The notes under the pieces are model-generated. The model had not been told where the DNA came from. It made no database searches and was given only the letters and a program-made list of their open reading frames with translations. This document shows positions 9,436 through 18,061 of a stretch of DNA of 64,000 nt, in pieces. The stretch comes from Paramicrobacterium chengjingii (GTDB lineage: Bacteria; Actinomycetota; Actinomycetes; Actinomycetales; Microbacteriaceae). Within the stretch, counting starts at the first letter, position 1. Every line of letters starts with the position of its first letter. Made by a program: the position numbers and the translations under genes. The DNA lies in contig NZ_CP061169.1 in the NCBI RefSeq assembly GCF_011751765.2, positions 3,038,001 to 3,102,000 on the forward strand, written 5' to 3'.

Positions 9436-10512
9436 TCAGAGAGACGGTCGGGCAAACACACGGCCGTCAAAGAGCTTCCGAGCTGTGCGAACAACTGCGG
9501 TGCGCACTACCTGCGCCTCGTCGAGCTCAACCTCGACCTCGAGCGAGCCCGTCGGATGCTCAATTGCCATCCGCGGCAGCCCAGCAGAACGCGCGATGTC
9601 ATCGGTGACGGTGCCGGGCAACGCCACAGCGACTGCGACGCTTGCCGCACCGAGAACGCCAATGGACGTATGGCAGCGATGCGGAATAAACGTGCGCGTG
9701 CGAACCGCGCCGCCGGATACCGGTTTCGAGACAATCGTGATTTTGGGCACTGTCGTCTCCGAGACATCACCCAGTCTCATGACGGGTCCTGCCGCACGCC
9801 GCAGTCGCTCGAGAACTCTTCGCAACTCCGTCGATGCTTCCAACTCCTCGGGCGACTCGCCACCGCTTATCCCGAGTTCTGACGCGGCGACCACAATCAC
9901 GGGCATGCCGTTGTCGATCAATGTGACCGGTATGCCTTCGACGAGATCCGTCGCGTTTCCTGTTGGCAGCAGGGCACCGCAGCTCGAACCGGCGGTGTCG
10001 TCGAAGTCGATGATCACCGGTGCAGCTGTCCCGGGCACTCCGTCGATGCGCGTGCGCCCGTCGTAGACCACAGCCCCGTCTTCGATCTGAACCGTCGCTG
10101 TTGCGACCCCGCCCGTGTTCATCATGCGTATCGGAACTGTCGTGTGACCATCTCGAGAAGGAACGAGTTCTCGCTCGACAGCGAAAGGTCCGACACCGGC
10201 AAGGATATTGCCGCAATTCTGCTGAGTGGAGACTCGAGCCTCGTCGACGACTACCTGGAGAAACAGATAGTCGACGCCACTCTCGTTGGCCGAAACTATC
10301 GCCACCTTGCTCGTGAGCGGATGAGCCCCGCCAATGCCATCGATCTGTCTGACATCGGGAGATCCCATAATGCGCAGCAGAATATCGTCACGTTCGAGGG
10401 GATCGTGCGGCAGCTCCTCGGCAAGAAAATACACTCCCTTCGATGTGCCGCCCCGCATGAGCATGCACCTGATTCCCCCGTTTGTCACGACATCACTTTC
10501 CCTCTGCCCCAT
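9436..10512 (-). CDS. galD: 4-oxalomesaconate tautomerase (GalD, PrpF family)
   Basis: PrpF-family isomerase, 358 residues. It closely matches remembered Pseudomonas putida GalD through the block CMLMRGGTSKGVYFL (residues 16-30), MGSPDVRQIDGIGGAHPLTS, QNCGNILAGVGPF, CGALLPTGN and FIPHRCHTSIGV. GalD interconverts keto and enol 4-oxalomesaconate in gallate and protocatechuate 4,5-cleavage pathways. The ATG at 10512 is preferred because the family starts here; a longer reading frame upstream runs into the preceding gene. It shares an operon with a GalB-type hydratase, and an RraA-type aldolase is in the opposite operon. The specific GalD resemblance is stronger than that to 2-methylaconitate isomerase, the main alternative. 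Confidence 0.87.
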   Translation of the reverse strand: MGQRESDVVTNGGIRCMLMRGGTSKGVYFLAEELPHDPLERDDILLRIMGSPDVRQIDGIGGAHPLTSKVAIVSANESGVDYLFLQVVVDEARVSTQQNCGNILAGVGPFAVERELVPSRDGHTTVPIRMMNTGGVATATVQIEDGAVVYDGRTRIDGVPGTAAPVIIDFDDTAGSSCGALLPTGNATDLVEGIPVTLIDNGMPVIVVAASELGISGGESPEELEASTELRRVLERLRRAAGPVMRLGDVSETTVPKITIVSKPVSGGAVRTRTFIPHRCHTSIGVLGAASVAVAVALPGTVTDDIARSAGLPRMAIEHPTGSLEVEVELDEAQVVRTAVVRTARKLFDGRVFARPSL

Positions 10513-10601
10513 GACTCGAATTCCCTCTTCGCCCGATTCTTGCGGCGCAGTTCGGGGAGGCCCTCCTGTGGCGGTGAGCTCTCCCCGAGCTGGCCACTCA
10601 G

Positions 10602-11708
10602 TCAACCCGTGTATCCGAAGATGTCCATCCACAGCTCGGCATCCGACTCGAGATTGTCAAGTGATTCCTCAAGGCTTGCGCGATGCACGAATTCCGTGTC
10701 GGCCGCCGGCAACTCGACATCGCCGATCGTCGGGCTAGGCATGTCCTTATGCACCGGGTAGTCTCCCATCGAAGCCGCGAGCTTCTGACCGTCAGCAGAC
10801 AGCAACCAGTTGACGAAGACCGTGACGGCGTTCGCCTTCTCGGTCGATGCTGACATTCCCAGGTAGAAGGGATAGGCCGCCGCGCCCTCGTCCGGCGTCG
10901 CGATCGTAATTGGGGCACCGTCAAGCGACGCGCTGTATGCCGTGGCAACCGGAATGGTTCCCACCGAGATCTCACCGCGCGCAAGCGAATCGGTCAGAGA
11001 CGCCGACGAGTCGAAGATTCGAGGGTCGTTTGCAGCGTAATCCTCAAGCCAGTCCTGCCCGAGAGCATCCAGTTGGAATCTCGTCAACGCCGCTGTGCTT
11101 CCACCCGCGCCGACCTGCACGATCCCGCTCTTTCCTGCGAACTCTGAATCGAGAAGATCGTTCCAATTCTTCGGGGCATCCTCTTCTGAAACCACCTGGT
11201 TGTTGTAGCCGAAGCTGTAAATCCGGTCGTAGCTGCTGTAGTACAGGCCGTCATCGTACGTCGCTTCGGGAATCAGGGCAGAACTGATGTCGTCCGTGAG
11301 TTCGACCGGCTCGAATACACCAGCATCGGCAAAGCCAGCGACGAGATCCTCGCCGGATGTGCGAATCACATCCGCCCCGAGCTTCTTCGCCGCCCGCTCA
11401 CTGAGTACTCTCTCGGAGAGCTTGTTCGGAGCGAGCCTTACGATTTCGACGTCAATTCCGGTCGCCTCGGTGAACGCCTCCGTGACATCACTCTCTGATT
11501 GCTCGCTCGCACCGGTGTAGAACACGATCGAGCCCTCGGACTGCGCGGCCTCGTAGACCTCCGCGGGGGCGATGATCTCGCCGTTGATGACGAGATCACC
11601 ATTTTCGTTAGTCTCTGCCGATCCGTCACCGCCTCCGCCACTGCAGCCGGTGAGCAGCAGACCTGCGGCAGCCAAGGTCGCGAGCGCCGTTGTCGTACGC
11701 TTTCTCAT
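10602..11708 (-). CDS. ABC transporter binding lipoprotein, Fe(3+)/organic-anion type
   Basis: Lipoprotein of 368 residues with a clear signal and lipobox (LLLTGCSGGGG) and the family-1 fold of AfuA/FbpA binding proteins (VFYTGASEQSE near the start of the mature domain). Iron-binding members usually have paired tyrosines in the C-terminal lobe. Here that region reads VATAYSAS, so the ligand is probably not ferric iron. Together with the permease, the ATPase and the GalB/GalD-type enzymes in the same operon this suggests uptake of an anionic organic acid (inference). A ribosome binding site (AGAGGAAT) precedes the ATG. Confidence 0.88.
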   Translation of the reverse strand: MRKRTTTALATLAAAGLLLTGCSGGGGDGSAETNENGDLVINGEIIAPAEVYEAAQSEGSIVFYTGASEQSESDVTEAFTEATGIDVEIVRLAPNKLSERVLSERAAKKLGADVIRTSGEDLVAGFADAGVFEPVELTDDISSALIPEATYDDGLYYSSYDRIYSFGYNNQVVSEEDAPKNWNDLLDSEFAGKSGIVQVGAGGSTAALTRFQLDALGQDWLEDYAANDPRIFDSSASLTDSLARGEISVGTIPVATAYSASLDGAPITIATPDEGAAAYPFYLGMSASTEKANAVTVFVNWLLSADGQKLAASMGDYPVHKDMPSPTIGDVELPAADTEFVHRASLEESLDNLESDAELWMDIFGYTG

Positions 11709-11728
11709 GTCAATTCCTCTCTGAATTG

Positions 11729-13477
11729 CTATCTGGTGTTACGTGGGTCGGCGCCGAATCGGCGAGCGATGTAGGCAAGCACGAAGATCACAACGCAATA
11801 GAGCAGGCTGGTAGCCGCGCTGCGCTGCAAGATCCCGTTCTCAAAGTCGTCGAAGATCACGATTGAGATGAGCCGCGTGTCCGTCGTAAAGAGGAACAAC
11901 GGCACGGTGAGCTCACGCATCGACAGCATGAGCAGAAGCAGAAACGTCGAGGTAAGAGGGACGCGCAAGAGCGGAACAGTCACCTTCCAGATCGCACGTA
12001 TACGACCGGCACCATGCATCACAGCACTGTCTTCGAGGTCTCGATGGATCTGCAGAATCGATGAGCTCGCCCCTTGATAGCCCTGCGGCATCTGAGCTGC
12101 GATGAACGCGATGATGAGCACGAGCAGAGTGCCGTATACAGGAAGCGGCAACATCAGCCAGGTCCAAAGCAGGCCAAGACCAAGAACAATCGACGGCACC
12201 GCCAGCGGCAGCATGCTGATGTACCCCAGCCCGTTGCGCCCCGGAAGCGTCGTGCGGTTCACGAGATAGGAAACGATGAACGACAGGAGCGTTCCGATCA
12301 AAGCCGCGGCAATGGCGACGACGACCGAATTGACTGTTGCTCTCAAAACAACATCATTGCTGAGGGCCTCGATAAAGGCTCCCAACCCGAGCGCGTCGGA
12401 GCTGAATGCACCGAGAACCGTATTGACGTATGGCGACTCGTGAATCGTGACAAAAAGGAGCGCCAGCATCGGCAGAACTGTGGAGAGCACGAAGTACACG
12501 CAGCCGATCACAAGAGCTGGAATACGAAACCAGCCCAGATTGACAGGCGTCAACCTCAGACCCTTTCCCGAGACCGTCGTGTAGGTGCGCTTCGATACGA
12601 TTCTGCGCTGGATCGCTGTGACGATCAGCACGATGACGACAAGCGCGATTGCGACAGCGGCTGCCTCGTTGCCGCGTGCGGGAGCCGCGTTCATGAGGCG
12701 GTAGATGTAGGTCGGAAGAGTATCGACGCGCCCCGCGTTGCCGACGATCTGGGCCACGGGGAAGTTCTCCACCGTGAGCGTAAAAATCAGGATTGCCGCC
12801 CCCAGGATTGCCGGAAGGGAAAGCGGAAACGTGATTTTTCGCAACACGGTTCTCGGTGACGATCCGTGTACCCGTGCCGCCTCCTCGAGGTCGGGGTTCA
12901 TCAGACTCAACGATGAGTGAATGAGGAGGAACGCATAGGGCGCGTAATAGATGCCGAGTACGAAGATGAGGCCCGTGATGTTGAAGATATCGGCGATGGC
13001 CGGAACCCCGAGATCGCGCGCCAGGATGTTGAGTAGCCCTGCGTTCGGGCCGGCAAGCAGCGACCAGGCCAGCGCCCCGACGTATGACGGCAAGAACATC
13101 GGAACAAGTCCGACGAAGTAGAGGAACCGACGGGCCGGAGCGTTCGTGCGTGCAGCGACGAACGCCAGGAATGCTCCGACGGCAAGCGCGAGCAGCGAAG
13201 AGCCGACGCCGACGATCAACGAATTGACCGCGGCACCGCGTACACCGGGGCCAAGCAGCGTCGCGAAGTTCTTGAGTGTGAGATTGACGAGGTCAATGTT
13301 GCCCGGCCTCGGCGTCGATGTGCTGAACGCGGAGATAACGACGAGAGCGATGGGCAGGAGGATCAGTACTGCGAGGACACCATAGAGGATCACGGGAACG
13401 GTCACGCGTCGGGCGCTCGACCGCGCGCGCCCGGCCGCGCGTGCGCCGCGCGAGATCTCTGTCTGCTCAGCAGTCAC
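11729..13477 (-). CDS. ABC transporter permease, duplicated FbpB/AfuB type
   Basis: Membrane protein of 582 residues made of two fused permease halves, each with about six helices and its own EAA loop. The first loop reads DLEEAARVHGSSPRTVLRKI and the second DLEDSAVMHGAGRIRAIWKV. This internal duplication is normal for ferric-type importers and for related phosphonate and organic-anion systems. The GTG start overlaps the stop of the ATPase gene (GTGA), and the binding-protein gene follows after 20 bp. It forms the channel of the transporter in the galB-galD operon. Confidence 0.92.
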   Translation of the reverse strand: MTAEQTEISRGARAAGRARSSARRVTVPVILYGVLAVLILLPIALVVISAFSTSTPRPGNIDLVNLTLKNFATLLGPGVRGAAVNSLIVGVGSSLLALAVGAFLAFVAARTNAPARRFLYFVGLVPMFLPSYVGALAWSLLAGPNAGLLNILARDLGVPAIADIFNITGLIFVLGIYYAPYAFLLIHSSLSLMNPDLEEAARVHGSSPRTVLRKITFPLSLPAILGAAILIFTLTVENFPVAQIVGNAGRVDTLPTYIYRLMNAAPARGNEAAAVAIALVVIVLIVTAIQRRIVSKRTYTTVSGKGLRLTPVNLGWFRIPALVIGCVYFVLSTVLPMLALLFVTIHESPYVNTVLGAFSSDALGLGAFIEALSNDVVLRATVNSVVVAIAAALIGTLLSFIVSYLVNRTTLPGRNGLGYISMLPLAVPSIVLGLGLLWTWLMLPLPVYGTLLVLIIAFIAAQMPQGYQGASSSILQIHRDLEDSAVMHGAGRIRAIWKVTVPLLRVPLTSTFLLLLMLSMRELTVPLFLFTTDTRLISIVIFDDFENGILQRSAATSLLYCVVIFVLAYIARRFGADPRNTR

Positions 13478-14625
13478 GAGCGCGACACTCCCAACGCAGC
13501 GGTGCTCTCTGGAACGAAGTCCCCGGCCACCGCAGTATCGACGCCCTCCACGTCGAGAGGCAGAACCTGGATGGCACCCGCAGCGATGCCCACGGGGGTT
13601 CCGCTGCCCGCTTCTCGCTCGACGAGCTGGTGTTTGCTCCCCAAAATGTGCAACTCAGCGCCGCCCTCGATGCGCACGCGGTATGCGGCGGTCGCCCCTT
13701 GAAACTCGCGCGTGACGATTTCTCCAACGAGGACGTTCTCCGTAGCGGCGGCCGCGGTCTCACCGATCACGATGTCTTCGGCTCTGATGCAGGCGCGCAA
13801 AGAACCCGAGTGCTCGTAGCGCTCGACTCTCAGTCGCTGATCGGAGCCAACGAGTTGCACCGTGTTCGAGTCCACTGCCGTGACGGGAAGGCTATTCGTC
13901 ACACCGAGAAAATCAGCGATAGATGCGCTAAGCGGTCGCGAATAGATCTCATTCGGCGTGCCGATTTGCACGATTCTTCCGAACTGCATCATTGCTATGC
14001 GATCGGCGAGAGCCAGAGCCTCTTCCTGGTCGTGCGTGACATAGATCGACGTCAGCCCCAATCGAGACTGAAGCTCACGAAGATCACCTCTCAGACGCTG
14101 TCTGAGTCGTGCATCGAGGTTCGACAACGGCTCGTCAAGGAGCATCACCGACGGCGCCATGACGAGACTTCGTGCCAGGGCGACTCGCTGCATCTGACCG
14201 CCAGAGAGCATGCTTGCCCCACGGTCAGCAAAGCCCTCCAACCCAACGATCTCGAGAGTCTCGTGCACTTTCCGCTTGATCTCTGATCTCGACGTTCGTT
14301 TCATCTGAAGCGAGAACGCGACGTTCTCGAACACGGTCATGTGCGGCCAGATCGCATATGACTGGAACACCATGCCGATGTTCCGCTTATGGGACGGACG
14401 ATCGATGCCGCGGTCGCTGTCGAATAGAGTTTGATCTCCGACGGTGATCGTGCCCGTGTCGGGCGTCTCCAGGCCGGCAATACAGCGCATCGTGCTCGTC
14501 TTGCCACATCCCGACTGCCCGAGCAGCACGAGCGCTTCGCCTTCCGCGATCTCGAGACCCAGCTTCTCCACGGCGACTGTGTCGCCATAGCTCAGAGTGA
14601 GATCGCTGACGCGGATATGACTCAT
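13474..14625 (-). CDS. ABC transporter ATP-binding protein (FbpC/PotA type)
   Basis: Cytoplasmic ATPase of 383 residues for the adjacent permease. Walker A is GQSGCGKTS, the signature is MLSGGQMQRVALARS, Walker B is VMLLDEPLSNLDAR and the switch histidine follows in YVTHDQEEALALADR. The C-terminal ~130 residues form a TOBE-like domain as in FbpC and PotA, which often senses substrate or a regulator. It starts with ATG overlapping the stop of the GalB-like gene (ATGA) and ends overlapping the permease start, so the four genes are translationally coupled. Confidence 0.93.
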   Translation of the reverse strand: MSHIRVSDLTLSYGDTVAVEKLGLEIAEGEALVLLGQSGCGKTSTMRCIAGLETPDTGTITVGDQTLFDSDRGIDRPSHKRNIGMVFQSYAIWPHMTVFENVAFSLQMKRTSRSEIKRKVHETLEIVGLEGFADRGASMLSGGQMQRVALARSLVMAPSVMLLDEPLSNLDARLRQRLRGDLRELQSRLGLTSIYVTHDQEEALALADRIAMMQFGRIVQIGTPNEIYSRPLSASIADFLGVTNSLPVTAVDSNTVQLVGSDQRLRVERYEHSGSLRACIRAEDIVIGETAAAATENVLVGEIVTREFQGATAAYRVRIEGGAELHILGSKHQLVEREAGSGTPVGIAAGAIQVLPLDVEGVDTAVAGDFVPESTAALGVSRS

Positions 14626-15338
14626 AGCGACTCCACGACGTTGGGAACGATGCGCTGGAACGCTTCCGCCTGACGTATCTCTTTGTTGCCCGTCACCTTG
14701 CGCGCATGATTCCCGCGGTGCTCGGCGCGTTCGGCATAGTACTGCTGAAGGTACGACTGCGCCTTCATCGCCGACATCGCCTGCTTCTTCTTGTCGAAGA
14801 CGCTCGTGATGTCGACGAAGACCGATGGCACAAATCCGCAGAGGTCAGGTTGATGTGGCTCGAAGACAAGAAACTCACTCGGCGGAGCCGTGCGGAACCC
14901 AGCCTCCACCACGGCCCCTGCCGTGAGGAGCCTCGCCTTGGCGACGACCGTAAACGCGACGGGGTGGTCAGGGTTGAATGGATCCTTGTCCACGTGCGTG
15001 AGAACGATATGAGGCGCATAGTCGCGCATCAGGTCTGCGAGTCGATCGACCCCCGTCTGGTCGACGTTCAGTGGGTAGTCGCCGAGATCAAGAGACTCGA
15101 AGGTTGCTCCGACCGCCGCCGCTGCTTCAGTCGCCTCGGCGTGACGATGCTTCTTGACGTTCTCTTCCGTCTGCCCTGGAATCTTCCAGAGCTCTCCCGA
15201 TTCTCCGCGTTCACCGTACGAGAGCGAGATGACGCGTGCTTCTCCCCCGCTTTCTGTGTGCTTTGCGATCGCGCCAGCCGCGCGCCAGACGAAATCGGCA
15301 CTGTGAGCTCCGACAACCAGCATTCTCCGTGTGCTCAT
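14622..15338 (-). CDS. galB: 4-oxalomesaconate hydratase (GalB, PIG-L fold)
   Basis: PIG-L/LmbE-fold protein, 238 residues. In place of the deacetylase motif AHPDDE it has AHSADFVWR (residues 11-19), which I recall from P. putida GalB, the zinc-dependent 4-oxalomesaconate hydratase. Further shared blocks are LSYGERGES, LDLGDYPL, VLTHVDKDPFNPDHP and FEPHQPD. GalB hydrates 4-oxalomesaconate to 4-carboxy-4-hydroxy-2-oxoadipate. Automated annotation may call this a deacetylase; the variant motif and the GalD-like gene in the operon argue for hydratase. It overlaps the dehydrogenase gene upstream and the ATPase gene downstream by ATGA. Confidence 0.87.
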   Translation of the reverse strand: MSTRRMLVVGAHSADFVWRAAGAIAKHTESGGEARVISLSYGERGESGELWKIPGQTEENVKKHRHAEATEAAAAVGATFESLDLGDYPLNVDQTGVDRLADLMRDYAPHIVLTHVDKDPFNPDHPVAFTVVAKARLLTAGAVVEAGFRTAPPSEFLVFEPHQPDLCGFVPSVFVDITSVFDKKKQAMSAMKAQSYLQQYYAERAEHRGNHARKVTGNKEIRQAEAFQRIVPNVVESL

Positions 15339-16162
15339 GCGTGGGAGGTGTCCTTTCCATGTCTCGAGGCGGGCGATGACCCGGCTCCTGATCGTGATTC
15401 ATCGCGCAGCTGCGATAGCCACGCGTGAGCGGCCTTGGTGGACCAGTTCGGCGCACCAAGGGAGTCGAGGTATGCAGCGGCATCCTCAGTTTCGTGAGTG
15501 CGCCGATCGGCATGTTCACGCGAACCTGTGATGAGGCGTTCGATGAGTGCGTGCGGATCACCGCTGAATTCGGCGGCGATCTGATCGCGCAGCCATTCCC
15601 GCTGGCCGGCGCTCTCTGCCGCAGTGTCGCTTTCGAGAATGACGGCGGCGAGGCCCTTCATGAAGACGCTGCGGAGGAGTTTTCGGCCAGCGGCATCTCC
15701 TGCCGCACCGCCAATCGACTCGACCGGCGCCCCCGTCTGCTTCATGACTTGGGCAAAGCGGTCCGCCCCGTCGCCGCTCGCCATAAGCGGAGTGAGAACC
15801 CCGCCGCGTGGCACTGGGGCGAGCACCGCGACATCGGCGAAGAGGATCTGATGCTTCTGCGCAACCTCCGACATCGTCGATTTGAGGTCAGGTGAACCGG
15901 TATTGAAATCGGCAAACACTGCCCCGGGAGCCATCGCGGCGATGGCATCCGCGCCCACGTTGAGCGCCGCACGCGCGCCGACAAGACTCACGACGAGCGT
16001 GGCATCGGATACTGCGCCCTCCACGGTCGACGCCTGAGCGATTCCTTCCGCGTCAAGACGCGTATATGGGTCGAAACCCGCAACGGTGAAGCCGGCATCC
16101 CTCATGCCTCGGGCGTACAGCCCGCCAGCTTCGCCCAGCCCGATGATCGCGACGGTGGTCAT
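15335..16162 (-). CDS. 6-phosphogluconate/hydroxyisobutyrate dehydrogenase-like (DUF1932-type)
   Basis: NAD(P)-dependent oxidoreductase of 275 residues. The Rossmann motif is VAIIGLGEAGGLYARGM, followed by the strand segment VVSLVGARAAL, the ADFNTGSPD block and a helical C-terminal domain (AAGDAAGRKLLRSVFMKGL) of the kind found in DUF1932 proteins. It is the first gene of the leftward operon. The ATG at 16162 follows GGGAGGAAC and is chosen over a TTG one codon upstream. Family members oxidise small hydroxy acids; the substrate here is unknown. In context it could generate 4-oxalomesaconate or a related keto acid (inference). Confidence 0.82.
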   Translation of the reverse strand: MTTVAIIGLGEAGGLYARGMRDAGFTVAGFDPYTRLDAEGIAQASTVEGAVSDATLVVSLVGARAALNVGADAIAAMAPGAVFADFNTGSPDLKSTMSEVAQKHQILFADVAVLAPVPRGGVLTPLMASGDGADRFAQVMKQTGAPVESIGGAAGDAAGRKLLRSVFMKGLAAVILESDTAAESAGQREWLRDQIAAEFSGDPHALIERLITGSREHADRRTHETEDAAAYLDSLGAPNWSTKAAHAWLSQLRDESRSGAGSSPASRHGKDTSHA

Positions 16163-16203
16163 CAACGTTCCTCCCTCGATCCATGAGTCTCGGGAGAGAA
16201 CGT

Positions 16204-16220
16204 ATTACATTGTCAACAAT
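16204..16220. promoter_or_regulatory. GntR operator 1 and leftward -10 candidate
   Basis: The inverted repeat ATTGT-CA-ACAAT lies at 16209-16220, within the 13-mer TACATTGTCAACA (16206-16218). On the minus strand TGTAAT (16204-16209) is a good -10 hexamer for the operon starting at 16162, so a bound repressor would block the promoter. The same 13-mer occurs, inverted, at 17048-17060 in front of the rightward operon. The form fits FCD-type GntR operators; the adjacent GntR gene is the likely ligand-responsive regulator (inference). Confidence 0.6.
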
Positions 16221-16324
16221 TCTGCAACCAAAAATGCTTTCGTAATTGGTAAGCATTAATACGTCAAATGTAATCATTTTTGTTTACAGTTAGTTCAACA
16301 CTGTCGATCACCAGGGGGATTCAG

Positions 16325-16978
16325 GTGCCCAAGACCGCAACGACTCAGCGACACGACGGGGCATTCGTCACAGACAAACTTCGCCGCGCCATCACGGCGG
16401 GAGAGCTGGCTCCAAACCAACGCCTGATCGAGGCTGATCTCACCGAGCAGTATGACGCCAGTCGCGGAGCCGTTCGCCTAGCCCTCGCCAACCTCGCAGC
16501 AGAGGGCCTGGTCGAGCGCATCCAGAATCGCGGCTCACGAGTGCGTGCCATTGACCTCGACGAGGCGCTCGAGATCGTTGAATTGCGCGCAGCACTCGAG
16601 TCCATTTGCGCTGCCAAGGCCGCCGAACGAGCAGATGGTGCGGGAATCGCCAAGCTTCATGCCGTCGGCGAGCGCATGAGCGCTGCCGTGGAGGCCGGCG
16701 ACAGCGAGACCTATTCCGAAGGCAACCGTGAGCTGCACGAGCTCATTCTCACGCTCAGCCAGATGAAAGTCGCGCCCGGAGTGGTGAGTCGCCTCCGAGC
16801 TCAGAACGTGCGGTACCGCATCCGCCTAGCAAGGCACCACAATCGCCCGGCCGTATCGCTGCCTGAGCATCTTGAGATTATCGATGCCATCAGCGCGCAC
16901 GACAGCGATCGTGCGGCAGCAGCAATGGGCGCGCACTTGAGGAGCGTTTTGAACGCCACTCGCGAATACTTTTCCTAG
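16325..16978 (+). CDS. GntR-family regulator (FCD type)
   Basis: DNA-binding regulator of 217 residues. The N-terminal winged helix is clear (LRRAITAGELAPNQRLIEAD, then YDASRGAVRLALANLAAEG and the wing LVERIQNRGSRV). The C-terminal helical FCD domain spans about 75-210 and includes ELRAALESICAAKAAE and a basic/histidine segment (RLARHHNRPAVSLPEHLEI). The GTG at 16325 follows AGGGGG with 6 bp spacing and is preferred to an upstream TTG. It lies between the two catabolic operons, and matching operator repeats stand in front of both. It is probably a repressor released by a pathway intermediate (inference). Confidence 0.9.
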   Translation: MPKTATTQRHDGAFVTDKLRRAITAGELAPNQRLIEADLTEQYDASRGAVRLALANLAAEGLVERIQNRGSRVRAIDLDEALEIVELRAALESICAAKAAERADGAGIAKLHAVGERMSAAVEAGDSETYSEGNRELHELILTLSQMKVAPGVVSRLRAQNVRYRIRLARHHNRPAVSLPEHLEIIDAISAHDSDRAAAAMGAHLRSVLNATREYFS

Positions 16979-17028
16979 GCCGCCGTCAGCAACGTATAGC
17001 CAAAATTGCTTCCTGCGAGAACTCGTCG

Positions 17029-17060
17029 TTGACACTGTCTACAAAAATGTTGACAATGTA
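17029..17060 (+). promoter_or_regulatory. Rightward promoter with GntR operator 2
   Basis: TTGACA (17029-17034) is followed after 17 bp by GACAAT (17052-17057), a plausible sigma-70-type promoter for the gene at 17090. TGTTGACAATGTA (17048-17060) is the exact reverse complement of the 13-mer TACATTGTCAACA upstream of the leftward operon. The operator overlaps the -10 element, as at the other site, which suggests repression. Confidence 0.6.
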
Positions 17061-17089
17061 GAGAACGAAATTGATCGCAAAGGAGCGCC

Positions 17090-18061
17090 ATGACTGCACA
17101 CCCGCAGCCCAGTGAACAAGCACGCGAGCTCGTAACGGGCGCTTACGACGTCCACGTGCACATCGCACCAGACGTTATGAAACGCCGCATTTCGGATCTC
17201 GACCTTGCCGTGCGCTTTGCCGAGCTCACGATGGCCGGCTTCGTGCTGAAGTCTCACTACGTTCCCACTGCCGAACGAGCGAGCGTTGTCAGGGCGGTCC
17301 ACCCCGAGGTCGACGTGCTCGGCGCCATCACGCTCAACGCAGCAGTCGGCGGCATGAACCCCGTCGCCGTCGAGATCGCGGGTCGAAGCGGTGCGCAGTT
17401 CGTCTGGCTGCCAACAGTCGACAGCGACAATCAGAGGAGTTGTCTCGCAGAGGAACCCGAGGGCGCCACTCCACCGATGTGGGCACAGCTGCAGCAGGAT
17501 CTTCGAGATGCGGGCATAGACAGCCCGTCCGTCGACGTCGTCGATTCACACGGCCAGATCACACGCGAAACCCTGCAGGTGCTCGACGTGATTGCCAAAC
17601 ACGACATGACGCTTGCAACGGGCCACCTTCACGGGGATGAATCGTCGATCGTCGTCGACGCGGCTCGGGAGCGCGGCGTGCGACGAATTGTGATCACCCA
17701 TCCGGAGTTCACCTCACAGCGCATCTCGGTGGAGAACCAGCGAAACTTCATTCCCTCTGGCGCACTCCTCGAGCGCTGCTTCACGACACCGCTGACGGGG
17801 AAAGTCAGTTGGGACGATTGGCTCGGCAACATTCGGGCGACCGGACCCGAGAATTCCGTCATCAGCTCTGACCTCGGTCAACCATTCAACCCACCCGTCG
17901 AAGACGGCTTGGCGCTCGCGGCCGACGTGCTTCTCACAGACGGCTTCTCTCCCGACGACGTGCGCCTGATGACAGTGCACAATTCGCGGTGGCTTGCGGG
18001 AGCTTCTGCACTTGAAGGCGCACCAGCCGAACACATCGAGGCACGGGGAGTGCGGAAATGA
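17090..18061 (+). CDS. Amidohydrolase-fold protein (DUF6282-like)
   Basis: Metal-dependent TIM-barrel hydrolase candidate, 323 residues. The amidohydrolase-superfamily ligands are in place: His22-x-His24 in YDVHVHIAPDV, His179/His181 in ATGHLHGDE, His204 in VITHPEF and Asp261 in SSDLGQPF; Lys54 in VLKSHY may complete a mono- or binuclear site. I recall this as a family of unknown function (DUF6282). It opens the rightward operon, after AAAGGAG and an operator-overlapped promoter, and is coupled by ATGA to an ABC ATPase. With galB, galC and galD nearby, a lactonase or amidase feeding 4-oxalomesaconate, for example from 2-pyrone-4,6-dicarboxylate, is an attractive hypothesis but not shown. Confidence 0.8.
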   Translation: MTAHPQPSEQARELVTGAYDVHVHIAPDVMKRRISDLDLAVRFAELTMAGFVLKSHYVPTAERASVVRAVHPEVDVLGAITLNAAVGGMNPVAVEIAGRSGAQFVWLPTVDSDNQRSCLAEEPEGATPPMWAQLQQDLRDAGIDSPSVDVVDSHGQITRETLQVLDVIAKHDMTLATGHLHGDESSIVVDAARERGVRRIVITHPEFTSQRISVENQRNFIPSGALLERCFTTPLTGKVSWDDWLGNIRATGPENSVISSDLGQPFNPPVEDGLALAADVLLTDGFSPDDVRLMTVHNSRWLAGASALEGAPAEHIEARGVRK

